From: PALSA-894 sp963757565
GTDB taxonomy: Bacteria > Pseudomonadota > Alphaproteobacteria > Rhizobiales > Xanthobacteraceae
Assembly (NCBI GenBank): GCA_963757565.1
Contig: CAVWSB010000011.1
Span: forward strand, 372,001 to 436,000
Reading direction: 5' to 3'
DNA length: 64,000 bases
The position numbers and the translations under genes are program-made. Positions 9,301-17,766 of the stretch are shown one piece after another (within the stretch, counting starts at the first letter, position 1; every line of letters starts with the position of its first letter). The notes below the pieces were generated by a model that searched no databases, was not told the DNA's origin, and worked only from the letters and a program-made list of their open reading frames with translations.

Positions 9301-9384
9301 CAGAAAGACGTGGTCGCCCTTCTTGACGGGACGCGAAGCGGGCAATGCCGCGGGGGCGGCGACTTTAGCAGCGGATTTGGCCAT
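6373..9384 (-). CDS. polA: DNA polymerase I
   Basis: A 1003-residue family A polymerase for Okazaki fragment processing and repair. The 5'-3' exonuclease domain (about 20-310) starts at HVFLVDGSGYIFRAYHALPP and includes the helix-hairpin-helix DNVPGVPGIGPKTA. The polymerase domain has motif A (SADYSQIELRLLAEI, about residue 775), motif B (RRRAKAINFGIIYG) and motif C (QVHDELVFEVPE, Asp near 953), all intact. The 3'-5' exonuclease domain (about 395-600) is present, but ExoI reads VAVNIET where D-x-E is expected (Asn412, Glu414) and ExoII reads GQNLKYE (Glu495) where KYD/KFD is usual; ExoIII YVAEDADIS keeps its Asp. Proofreading may be reduced. A 385-residue-region linker rich in Pro/Ala joins the exonuclease domains. 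Confidence 0.98.
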   Translation of the reverse strand: MAKSAAKVAAPAALPASRPVKKGDHVFLVDGSGYIFRAYHALPPLNRKSDGLQVNAVLGFCNMLWKLLRDMKPEERPTHLAVVFDKSERTFRNELYKEYKAHRPDAPADLIPQFPLIREAVRAFDIPCLEMLGFEADDLIATYAREACEAGATVTIVSSDKDLMQLVNDCVIMYDTMKDKKIGIAEVIEKFGVPPEKVIEAQALIGDSTDNVPGVPGIGPKTAAQLLTEFGDLESVLNRAGEIKQQKRRESLIEHAEMARISKKLVTLDQHVKLEVPIDDLAVHEPDHKNLIAFLKQMEFSTLTRRVAEFAEIDSGAIEPSTAVIPKTDRPAAASPSIAPGLPLSGGGMTPKPRPGAAEPAVAATPQQLAAARLEAARAARIERPRYEIVSSADQLQSWITRAFDAGVVAVNIETLGIDPMQSPLCGIALAVGTNEACYIPLAHRKGGNGSGDADGLFGGGLHADQLTENAALAALKPLLEDPGILKIGQNLKYELQVFAVRGIDMQAHEDTMLMSYVLDAGRFGHSLDALAPRYFNHAAVDYNDVIGSGKAKVTFDNVALEKAAPYVAEDADISLRLTNVLKARMVAEHVMSVYETLERPLLPVLARMERRGISVDRQVLSRLSGEFAQRGAALEHEVRELAGDPAFNPGSPKQLGDLLFGKMQLPGGTKTKTGQWSTGARVLDELAEQGIELAQKILDWRQVTKLKSTYTDALPGYINPTTKRVHTNYALAATPTGRLSSSEPNLQNIPIRTEEGRKIRRAFIATPGNKLVSADYSQIELRLLAEIADVPALRQAFRDGLDIHAMTASEMFGVPVKGMPADVRRRAKAINFGIIYGISAFGLANQLAIPREEAGAYIKKYFERFPGIRAYMDETKAFAKQNGYVVTLFGRKCHYPDIANSNPSLRAFNERAAINARLQGSAADIIRRAMIRMEGALAAKKLNAQMLLQVHDELVFEVPESEVEKTLPVVKKVMEDAPHPAIALSVPLAVDAHAADNWDEAH

Positions 9385-9431
9385 GGCCGGAATATAGGGC
9401 TTCGGCGGCCGGATTCACATCGCCAAAGGGG

Positions 9432-9701
9432 TTATCCACGCCCGCGCAAGACGTTGCGAAACTTGAAGAAAAGGATCACGGCGAGGAACGCCAGACTGAC
9501 GCCGTTCGCCAGAATGATGACCGTGTCGCCCTTCATGGCGCCGTATAGGACCCACAGGGCGATCCCGGCGAACAGGACCAGGAACATGACAAGCGAGATG
9601 TCCTCGGTCTCGCCGCTCGTCCAGATCTTCCTGATTTGCGGAATGTAGGACACCGTCGTGCAGAACGCCGCGACGAGGCCGGTCAGCGTGATGAGGGTCA
9701 T
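9432..9701 (-). CDS. SemiSWEET family transporter
   Basis: An 89-residue membrane protein with three predicted helices, the length of bacterial SemiSWEETs, which dimerise to transport sugars. The PQ-loop motif is visible at residues 18-22 (SYIPQ), followed by IRKIWTSGETEDIS, and the second helix contains LFAGIALWVLYGAMKGD and an Asn in LANGVSLAFLA at the expected substrate-pocket position. It lies 47 bases downstream of the polA start region on the same strand but is transcribed ahead of polA's direction, so it may share a transcript with the acyltransferase upstream. Cargo unknown. Confidence 0.88.
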   Translation of the reverse strand: MTLITLTGLVAAFCTTVSYIPQIRKIWTSGETEDISLVMFLVLFAGIALWVLYGAMKGDTVIILANGVSLAFLAVILFFKFRNVLRGRG

Positions 9702-9737
9702 GGACCCGGCTAACGGCCGGGTGCGGGCCGGGTTCCG

Positions 9738-10790
9738 TTACTCGGCCGGCTGGAGCGCGTAGCGCGGCGCCGTGTTCGACAGGCGCGCCCAGGCGGGACG
9801 TTCGAACAGGAACGCGAGGCGCGTGCGGCGCACCGCGAGGAACAGCGCGACTGCAACCGCGATGCCGGATGCCGTGACAAGCAGCGCGACCGCGCCGAGG
9901 TCCGGAACGATGCCGGTTTTGAGCAGGAGGGAACGCGAGGCCGCCATGCCGAGGAAGAAGGCGAGATAAACCACGATGGAGTTCTTGCCGAGCCAGCGCA
10001 GCGGCGCGAGCCAATGGGATTTTGCCAGCAGTGCCGAAACCGAGACGACCGCGACCGCGCCCATCAGCCCGAGCGTGAGCGAAACGAATGGCTTCCCGTC
10101 GATGCCGAGCGACACATAGGCGCCGTTGAAGATCGACCACATCTCGAGCCCGAAGACGGCCGTCCACGGGCGCGCCCGTACGAAGGCGGCGATCTGGAAG
10201 ATTCGCGCCGCCAGAATGTACCCGGTGTAGAAATAGACGAAGCGCGCACAGAACTCGTCGATCACGGTCCAGCCGGTTTCGATGTGCGCGATTTCCAGCG
10301 CGGCGAGAACGGTCCAGATGGCCAGAACCGGGACACCGCGGGTCAGCTTGGTGAAGACGAAGAACACCGGCAGCAGATAGATGAACCAAAGCGTGCCGAA
10401 CGGCTCGATGAAGGCCTGCAGATACATCAGCACGACACCCGCCGCGCCGTGCTCGTGCGCGAAGGCGGGCGCCTTGAAGGCGAACTGGATCGTGACCCAG
10501 AGCGCGTAGAAGTATACGAAGTGGGCGACCTTGCGGTCCAGGTATGTGCGCCAGTCGCGGTCGATCACGCGCGCCAGGAACAGGCCGGAGATCATGAAGA
10601 AGTCGGGCATCCGGAACGGCTTCGCGAATGCGACCACATGGTGCATCCAGCTTGTTTCGCCGGCGGCCGCCTCGACGCCGAGCGTCGAGTGCATCATCAC
10701 CACCATGACGATGCAGAAGCCCTTGGCGTAATCGACCCAGTCAACCCGTTGACCCTCGGGCTGTCCCATTTCCGTTCCCATGCGTGCCAT
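9738..10790 (-). CDS. Acyltransferase 3 family membrane protein
   Basis: A 350-residue polytopic protein of the acyltransferase 3 (OafA/NodX/OpgC-like) family that O-acylates surface glycans or other extracytoplasmic substrates. The diagnostic start VDWVDYAKGFCIVMVVMMHS holds the conserved His in helix 1; a second signature RMPDFFMISGLFLARVIDRDW follows, with about ten hydrophobic helices. ATG 10790 is the first start; an in-frame ATG six codons later (MGQPEGQ) is possible. No polysaccharide cluster lies alongside, so the acceptor is unknown. A 36-base gap separates it from the SemiSWEET gene. Confidence 0.87.
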   Translation of the reverse strand: MARMGTEMGQPEGQRVDWVDYAKGFCIVMVVMMHSTLGVEAAAGETSWMHHVVAFAKPFRMPDFFMISGLFLARVIDRDWRTYLDRKVAHFVYFYALWVTIQFAFKAPAFAHEHGAAGVVLMYLQAFIEPFGTLWFIYLLPVFFVFTKLTRGVPVLAIWTVLAALEIAHIETGWTVIDEFCARFVYFYTGYILAARIFQIAAFVRARPWTAVFGLEMWSIFNGAYVSLGIDGKPFVSLTLGLMGAVAVVSVSALLAKSHWLAPLRWLGKNSIVVYLAFFLGMAASRSLLLKTGIVPDLGAVALLVTASGIAVAVALFLAVRRTRLAFLFERPAWARLSNTAPRYALQPAE

Positions 10791-10894
10791 TTTGCGACCA
10801 AGCTGTTGCGTTCGGCTTTACGGGTGCAAGGGGTGGGCCGGGGCCGCGATTAGGAATGTGTTAACCATAACGGCCGAGCCGCCACCCGTCGTTC

Positions 10895-11015
10895 GTCATC
10901 CCGGCCGAGCGCAGCGAGAGCCGGGACCCAGTTAACACCGGCGGTGCGTGGTCGCTCGGCTTTGTGTTTACTGGATCCCGGGTCTCTGGCGCTTCGCGCC
11001 GTCGCCCGGGATGAC
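10895..11015. repeat. Dispersed palindromic element between divergent genes
   Basis: GTCATCCCGGCCGAGCGCAG ... GAGCCGGGACCCAG on the left is mirrored by CTGGATCCCGGGTCTCTGGC ... CGCCCGGGATGAC on the right, with an inner spacer of about 50 bases. Each arm can also fold alone. It occupies almost the whole gap between the divergent acyltransferase and hrpB genes, ending 11 bases before hrpB ATG, so the hrpB leader would contain it. Confidence 0.72.
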
Positions 11016-11026
11016 AGCCTGTGGTG

Positions 11027-13504
11027 ATGTTCGACACTTCTCTCCCCATCGACGACGCATTGCCGGCGCTGACCGGAGCGTTGCGCACGCGCAATGCCGC
11101 CGTGCTGGTCGCGCCGCCTGGCGCCGGCAAGACCACGCGCGTGCCGCTGGTGCTCAAAGACGAGCCGTGGGCGCAAGAGAACAATAACGGCAAAATCCTC
11201 GTGCTGGAGCCGCGCCGGATCGCGGCGCGCGCCGCCGCCGACCGCATGGCGAAGACGTTGGGCGAGCGCACCGGCGACACGGTCGGGCTGCGCGTGCGCT
11301 TCGGTTCCAAAGTGTCCGCCAAAACGAAAATCGAAGTCGTGACCGAGGGCGTGTTCACGCGGCTGATCCTCGACGATCCCGAACTCAAGGGCATCGCGGC
11401 GGTGCTGTTCGACGAATTTCACGAACGCTCGCTCGATGCCGATCTCGGACTTGCGCTGGCGCGCGATGCGCAGGGCCTGCGCGAGGATCTGAAAATTCTG
11501 GTGATGTCGGCGACCATCGACGGCGCGCGCGTGGCCAAGCTCTTGGGTGACAAACAACTCGGCGACGCGCCGGTGATCGAGTTGCAGGGCAGGGCGTATC
11601 CGGTCGAGACGCGCTATCTCGGCCGCGACCCGCGCGCGCGGATCGAGGACCAGATGACTGACGCGGTGACGCGCGCGCTGCGCGCCGAGCCGGGTTCGGT
11701 GCTGGCATTCCTCCCGGGGGCAGCCGAAATCCGCCGCACCGAGACCATGCTGCGCGAGCGCGTCGATGCCACGACCGATGTGGTGGCGCTGTTCGGCGCG
11801 CTCGATGCCGACACGCAGGACCGCGCGATTTCGCCGTCACCCGCCGGACGCCGCAAGGTCGTGCTCGCGACGTCCATCGCCGAAACCTCGCTCACCATCG
11901 AGGGTGTGCGCATCGTGGTCGACAGCGGCCTTGCGCGCGTGCCGCGCTACGAGCCGGACGTCGGCCTGACGCGGCTTGAAACCGTGCGGGTGTCGCGCGC
12001 CGCCGCCGACCAGCGCCGCGGCCGCGCGGGGCGCACCGAACCCGGCGTCTGCTATCGCCTGTGGGACGAGCCCGCCACCGCGTCGCTCGAACCCTATGCG
12101 CGGCCGGAGATCCTGTCCTCCGACCTTTCGGGCTTCGTGATCGATCTCGCCGCATGGGGTGCCGCGCCGGAAACGCTGACGTTTCTCGACCCGCCGCCGA
12201 AGGGCGCGCTCTCCGAGGCGCGCACGCTGCTCACCGAACTGGGCGCGCTCGATGAGGGCCGCATCACGGCGGAAGGCCACGCGCTGCGCCGCCTGCCGCT
12301 GCCGCCGCGGCTCGCCCGCATGGTGGTCGATGCCGCGCGTGAAGGGACGGGGGCGCTGGCGGCCGACATCGCCGCGGTGCTGACCGAGCGCGGGCTCGGC
12401 GGCGACGACGTGGATTTGACTCATCGCGTCGAGAGCGTTTCGGCGCGATCGTTCGCGGCGCGCGAGCGACGCGCGGGCGATGGCGAAGCGCTGGTCGGAC
12501 TTGGCTGGATCTACTTCCTCCCCGCAGGGGGAGGGGAGCCACCGAGCATCGGGTCCATTCTCGCGCTCGCCTATCCGGACCGCATCGCGCGAAACCGAGG
12601 GAATGGCGCGTTCACGCTGGTGAACGGGCGCGGCGGCAATGTCGATCAAGCCTCGCCGCTTGCGCGTGAGCCATTCATCGCGGTTGCGGAACTGACCGGC
12701 AGCGCCGCGAATGCGCGGATCGTACTGGCGGCACCGATTACGCTGGAGGAGATCGAAGCGCGCTTCGCCGGCCGCATCGAGAACCGCGACGACGTCACGT
12801 TCGACGAAAAATCCATGAGCCTGCGTGCGCGCCGCTCGCGCCGGCTCGGCAACATCGCGCTTGCTGAACAGACCCGTCGGGTCGAGCCGAATGACGAGAC
12901 GGCGCGTCTGCTGGCGCAAGGCATCGCGCGTGCCGGTATCGCCAGGCTGCCGTGGACCAGGGCGCTGACCCAATGGCGCGATCGCGTCATGTTCCTGCGC
13001 AAGGCCGAGGGCGACGAGTGGCCGGACCTGTCGGATGCAGGACTTGCGGCGAATGTCGATTGGCTCGTTCCGGCTGTCGCCGGCAAGACGGCGGTGTCGT
13101 ACGTATCGCCGGACGATCTTCATGCTGCGCTGACCGATCTGTTGCCCTGGCCCTTGCGCCGCCGTCTCGAAACCGAAGCGCCGACGCACTTCACCGCCCC
13201 GACCGGCACGAACGCCGCGATCGACTATGAGGCCGAAGCCGGGCCGACCATTTCGATCCGGCTGCAGGAATTATTCGGGCTTGCGCAGCATCCGAGCATC
13301 GCGGGCGGGCGTATTCCATTGGTGCTGGAATTGCTCTCGCCCGGCCACAAGCCAGTGCAAATCACGCGCGACCTGCCGGGTTTCTGGCGCGGCTCATATG
13401 CGGCGGTGCGCACCGAGATGCGCGGGCGCTATCCGCGCCATCCGTGGCCGGAGAATCCGCGGGACGCCGCACCGACCCGTCGCGCCAAGCCGAGGGGGAC
13501 GTAG
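11027..13504 (+). CDS. hrpB: ATP-dependent RNA helicase HrpB
   Basis: An 825-residue DEAH-box helicase of the HrpB family (E. coli homologue about 809 residues); its physiological RNA target is not well established. Walker A is APPGAGKTTRVPL (about residues 25-37), motif II is FDEFHERS (about 127), motif III is SATIDG, and the second RecA lobe has TSIAETSLTIEG and QRRGRAGRTEPG. The C-terminal HrpB-specific region ends with PGHKPVQITRDLPGFW and Y-P-HPWPENP. ATG 11027 is preferred to the tandem GTG codons at 11021. A short palindromic in-frame insert sits at 12517-12534 in the helicase C-terminal part. Confidence 0.95.
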   Translation: MFDTSLPIDDALPALTGALRTRNAAVLVAPPGAGKTTRVPLVLKDEPWAQENNNGKILVLEPRRIAARAAADRMAKTLGERTGDTVGLRVRFGSKVSAKTKIEVVTEGVFTRLILDDPELKGIAAVLFDEFHERSLDADLGLALARDAQGLREDLKILVMSATIDGARVAKLLGDKQLGDAPVIELQGRAYPVETRYLGRDPRARIEDQMTDAVTRALRAEPGSVLAFLPGAAEIRRTETMLRERVDATTDVVALFGALDADTQDRAISPSPAGRRKVVLATSIAETSLTIEGVRIVVDSGLARVPRYEPDVGLTRLETVRVSRAAADQRRGRAGRTEPGVCYRLWDEPATASLEPYARPEILSSDLSGFVIDLAAWGAAPETLTFLDPPPKGALSEARTLLTELGALDEGRITAEGHALRRLPLPPRLARMVVDAAREGTGALAADIAAVLTERGLGGDDVDLTHRVESVSARSFAARERRAGDGEALVGLGWIYFLPAGGGEPPSIGSILALAYPDRIARNRGNGAFTLVNGRGGNVDQASPLAREPFIAVAELTGSAANARIVLAAPITLEEIEARFAGRIENRDDVTFDEKSMSLRARRSRRLGNIALAEQTRRVEPNDETARLLAQGIARAGIARLPWTRALTQWRDRVMFLRKAEGDEWPDLSDAGLAANVDWLVPAVAGKTAVSYVSPDDLHAALTDLLPWPLRRRLETEAPTHFTAPTGTNAAIDYEAEAGPTISIRLQELFGLAQHPSIAGGRIPLVLELLSPGHKPVQITRDLPGFWRGSYAAVRTEMRGRYPRHPWPENPRDAAPTRRAKPRGT
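12517..12534. repeat. Short palindrome inside hrpB coding sequence
   Basis: CCTCCCC and GGGGAGG flank a four-base GCAG loop, within the codons for an unusual WIYFLPAGGGEPP segment. The motif resembles the palindromic arms of the window's intergenic repeats, and the adjoining SIGSILALAYPDRIA returns to the expected HrpB sequence. This suggests a small in-frame repeat insertion, but a tool-based alignment would be needed to prove it. Confidence 0.45.
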
Positions 13505-13515
13505 GTCCTTCATTC

Positions 13516-13604
13516 GTCATCGCCCGCGCACGCGGGCGACCCAGTAGACACCGCTCTCTCGATAGTCTGGTGTGTACTCGGTGCCCCGCTTCGCGGGGCA
13601 TGAC
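13516..13604. repeat. Dispersed palindromic element before dgoK
   Basis: Left arm GTCATCGCCCGCGCACGCGG plus GCGACCCAG; right arm GGTGCCCCGCTTCGCGGGGC plus ATGAC. The right arm is itself a strong hairpin (GCCCCGC TTC GCGGGGC type). It starts 12 bases after the hrpB stop and ends 10 bases before dgoK, so it could act as hrpB terminator or stabilise mRNA. Confidence 0.7.
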
Positions 13605-13613
13605 GGGAGAGAT

Positions 13614-14516
13614 ATGAGCGAGCCGCATCTCATCGGCCTCGACTGGGGCACCACATCGTGCCGCGCCTATCTGATCGGTGCGGATGGCGTCGTGCTCGAT
13701 CGGCAAATCGATGGCCCCGGCATTCTCAAAGCCGAGGGACATTTCGGTCCGTGGCTCGACTCCATGGTCGGCGGATGGATCGCCACCCACGGTGCAGCGC
13801 CGGTCATCCTCTCGGGGATGGTCGGATCGCGGCAGGGCTGGAAGGAGGCGCCGTATGCGCAGTGTCCGGCCGGCGCGGACGATATCGTGCGTGCTCTGGC
13901 ACGGATCGAATGGGCCGAACTCGCGATTGCGCTCGTGCCCGGGCTCGCGACCGAAAACGACGGCATGCCGGACGTGATGCGCGGCGAGGAAACGCAGATC
14001 TTCGGCGCGCTCGCGCTCTCAGGCAGAAGCGATGGCCTGTTTCTCCTGCCCGGCACCCATTCCAAATGGGCCGACGTGAAAGACGGCCGCATCGTATCGT
14101 TCCGCACCTTCATGACCGGCGAAGTCTTCGGCGCGCTGAAGGAGCACACCATCCTCGGCCGGCTGATGCGCGACGGCGCGGACGCGGAAGGCTTCGCGCG
14201 CGGCGTACGCGAAGGCGCGGCGCTCGATGGCGCAGGCGCGTTGCTCAATCGTATCTTCGCGACGCGCAGCTATGGCTTGATGGACAAGCTCATCGACACG
14301 GCACTCGCGGACTATCTCAGCGGGCTTCTCATCGGCGCCGAGGTCGCGGAGGCGACGCGCCGGTCCAATGCCGGCGTCACGATCATCGCAAGTCCGGCGT
14401 TGGCGCAACGCTACACCGACGCGCTGCGGCTGCTCGATCGCGACAGCGCGCTCGCACCGGAGGATTGCGTCGCCGCCGGTCACTGGCACATTGCACGCGC
14501 CGCCGGCCTGTGTTGA
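13614..14516 (+). CDS. dgoK: 2-dehydro-3-deoxygalactonokinase
   Basis: A 300-residue sugar kinase of the DgoK family, phosphorylating 2-keto-3-deoxygalactonate in the De Ley-Doudoroff galactonate pathway. ATG 13614 with upstream GGGAGAGAT is chosen; a longer GTG start would translate the repeat. The ATPase fold shows GLDWGTTSCRAYLI at the N-terminus, ILSGMVGSRQGWKEAPY, and LLPGTHSKWADVKDGRIVSF, all DgoK hallmarks. The aldolase dgoA follows nine bases downstream. No galactonate dehydratase (dgoD) or transporter is adjacent, so the pathway must be completed elsewhere. Confidence 0.93.
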   Translation: MSEPHLIGLDWGTTSCRAYLIGADGVVLDRQIDGPGILKAEGHFGPWLDSMVGGWIATHGAAPVILSGMVGSRQGWKEAPYAQCPAGADDIVRALARIEWAELAIALVPGLATENDGMPDVMRGEETQIFGALALSGRSDGLFLLPGTHSKWADVKDGRIVSFRTFMTGEVFGALKEHTILGRLMRDGADAEGFARGVREGAALDGAGALLNRIFATRSYGLMDKLIDTALADYLSGLLIGAEVAEATRRSNAGVTIIASPALAQRYTDALRLLDRDSALAPEDCVAAGHWHIARAAGLC

Positions 14517-14525
14517 GAACGGCTC

Positions 14526-15146
14526 ATGCTCGACCTGCGCGCCGCCCTTGCCCAATGCCCGATCGCCGCGATCCTGCGCGGCGTGACGCCGGACGAGATC
14601 GACGGCGTCGGCGATGCGCTGGTTGAAGCGGGGCTCACCGTCATCGAGGTGCCGCTCAACTCGCCACAGCCGTTCGAGAGCATCAAGCGACTCGCCGCGC
14701 GCCACGGTGCGTACGCGCTGGTCGGCGCCGGGACGGTGCTTGAAACGGCGAACGTCGCGCGCGTCAAGGAGGCAGGCGGCAAGCTCGTCGTCGCGCCGAA
14801 TTTCGATGCCGATGTGGTGCGCGCTGCCAAGGCGTCAGGACTCATCGCGCTGCCCGGCGTGATGACTCCCTCCGAGGGCTTCGCCGCACTCAAGGCCGGT
14901 GCGGATGGGCTGAAGCTGTTTCCCGCCGAGATCATCCCGGCCGCGGTCTTCAAGGCGTGGCGGGCGGTGTTTCCCCGCGAGACCCTGATGCTCGCGGTCG
15001 GCGGCGTCGGCGTCGATAACATCGCGACCTACCGGGATGCAGGTGCATCCGGGTATGGCATCGGCTCGGCGCTCTACAAACCGGGCCGTGCGGCGGGGGA
15101 GATCGGACCGCTCGCCCGCGCGCTGGTTGCTGCCGCAAAGGCTTGA
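14526..15146 (+). CDS. dgoA: 2-dehydro-3-deoxy-6-phosphogalactonate aldolase
   Basis: A 206-residue class I KDPG/KDPGal aldolase, the usual length. It cleaves 6-phospho-2-keto-3-deoxygalactonate to pyruvate and glyceraldehyde 3-phosphate. The catalytic Glu is in VIEVPLNSP (about residue 37), the phosphate-binding region in LVGAGTVL, and the Schiff-base Lys in GLKLFPAE (about residue 121). VPLNSPQPFESI distinguishes DgoA-type from plain Eda. It sits nine bases after dgoK and is presumably co-transcribed. Confidence 0.93.
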   Translation: MLDLRAALAQCPIAAILRGVTPDEIDGVGDALVEAGLTVIEVPLNSPQPFESIKRLAARHGAYALVGAGTVLETANVARVKEAGGKLVVAPNFDADVVRAAKASGLIALPGVMTPSEGFAALKAGADGLKLFPAEIIPAAVFKAWRAVFPRETLMLAVGGVGVDNIATYRDAGASGYGIGSALYKPGRAAGEIGPLARALVAAAKA

Positions 15147-15255
15147 TTTTCCGGCCATTCCGTCCCATATTGGGTCCAACGAAATCAGGCCTCTCGTTCG
15201 GCAATTGTCGCGCGGGAGGTTTATTGCTTTTGGGGCGTCACAAGGCCCGAATTCG

Positions 15256-16518
<1,263 letters not shown>

Positions 16519-17751
16519 TTGGGTGACGCCGACGCCGCGCGCTCGCTGCTGTCGGCGGAAGCCGTGCGCACGCGTGCGCATGAGATGCTGGCCGCCGGCT
16601 TGCGCGGCGACCTCACCCACTTCACCGTCGATCTCGAATCGCTCAGCACGGCGGCCGCGGTCGTCTCGGAGCTGATCCGCGTCAATTATCCCGATCTCAA
16701 AGTGCCGTTCCACGCGCGCTGGCGCCATTTCGTGCTCGGCGGCCGTGACCTGTGGTCCGAACGTGCTTCCGAGGCGACATGGCCGACGCCCGCCGCGAAG
16801 GCGCGCGCTGAATTCGATCTCGCCATCACCTCCGTGCTGCTCGATGCCGGGGCAGGGCCATCGTGGAGATATCTCGATAACGCGACCGAGCAGGTCGTCG
16901 CGCGCTCCGAGGGATTGGCAATCGCGAGCCTGCGCATGTTCGAGGCGGGCGCATTCTCTTCCGATCCCGCCGACCCATTGCGAGCCGATGCCGAGCAGCT
17001 GATCAATCTGAGCCACGAGGCCGTCGCCAACGGCTTCCAAAGCATGGTCGGCAACAGGCTGGTGGGTGTCGAGGGCCGTGCCGATCTGCTGGCCGCGCTC
17101 GGCAGCGCTGTCTCGGCTAGTCCCAAAGTGTTCGCGCGCGAGGACCGCGCGCGTCCCGGCGGGCTGTACGACTATCTCGTCGCCAAGGCCGAGGACGGCG
17201 AGCTGCCCGCGCCGCGCATTCTCGAAGCCCTGCTTGAACATCTTGGACCGATCTGGCCGAGCCGATTGACACTCGGCGGCGTCGCGTTGGGCGACACCTG
17301 GCATCATCCGGCGATCAAGCGCGACGACGCGACCAATGGCCTGATGCCGATCCACAAGCTCTCGCAATGGCTCTCCTACTCGCTGATCGAGCCGCTGCAA
17401 TGGTCAGGCATCGAGGTGACCGATATCGACGGCCTCACGGGTCTGGCCGAATACCGCAACGGCGGGCTGTTCGTCGATGCGGGCGTGCTGCGCTTGCGCA
17501 ATCCCGAAGAGGCGATCCATCCCAATTCGGTCGACTCGCAGCTGATCGTCGAGTGGCGTGCGCTGACCGTTGCGTTGCTCGACGAGATCGCGAAGCTGAT
17601 CCGCGAACAGCGTTCGCTCACCGTCGAGCAGTTTCCGCTCGCCTGCGTGCTGGAAGGCGGCACCTGGGCGGCGGGCCGCTTGCTTGCGCGCGAGAAGCGC
17701 CCCGATGCGACGGCGCCGATTGCGATCGCGAGCGACGGCACGGTATTTTGA
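16519..17751 (+). CDS. DUF1688 family protein, URC4-type (uracil catabolism)
   Basis: A 410-residue DUF1688 protein, the family that includes fungal Urc4, required for uracil breakdown by an incompletely defined reaction. The likely start is TTG 16519, which directly follows the TGA of the preceding gene in the same frame; there is no better in-frame start nearby. Conserved-looking stretches include HFTVDLESL, VPFHARWRHF, GDTWHHPAIKRDDATNGLMPIHKLSQWLSYSL (long, positions about 255-287) and LTGLAEYRNGGLFVDAGVL. No recognisable catalytic domain of another family. The absence of an intergenic gap and the upp gene 15 bases downstream indicate one operon. Confidence 0.85.
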   Translation: MGDADAARSLLSAEAVRTRAHEMLAAGLRGDLTHFTVDLESLSTAAAVVSELIRVNYPDLKVPFHARWRHFVLGGRDLWSERASEATWPTPAAKARAEFDLAITSVLLDAGAGPSWRYLDNATEQVVARSEGLAIASLRMFEAGAFSSDPADPLRADAEQLINLSHEAVANGFQSMVGNRLVGVEGRADLLAALGSAVSASPKVFAREDRARPGGLYDYLVAKAEDGELPAPRILEALLEHLGPIWPSRLTLGGVALGDTWHHPAIKRDDATNGLMPIHKLSQWLSYSLIEPLQWSGIEVTDIDGLTGLAEYRNGGLFVDAGVLRLRNPEEAIHPNSVDSQLIVEWRALTVALLDEIAKLIREQRSLTVEQFPLACVLEGGTWAAGRLLAREKRPDATAPIAIASDGTVF

Positions 17752-17766
17752 TTTTTGGGGGACCGC

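Noticed and set aside
7474..9648. Long plus-strand open frame of over 700 codons opposite polA
   Set aside because: It is an antisense shadow typical of high-GC DNA: low-complexity Arg/Val/His composition and no recognised motif, while polA on the other strand has every family motif.
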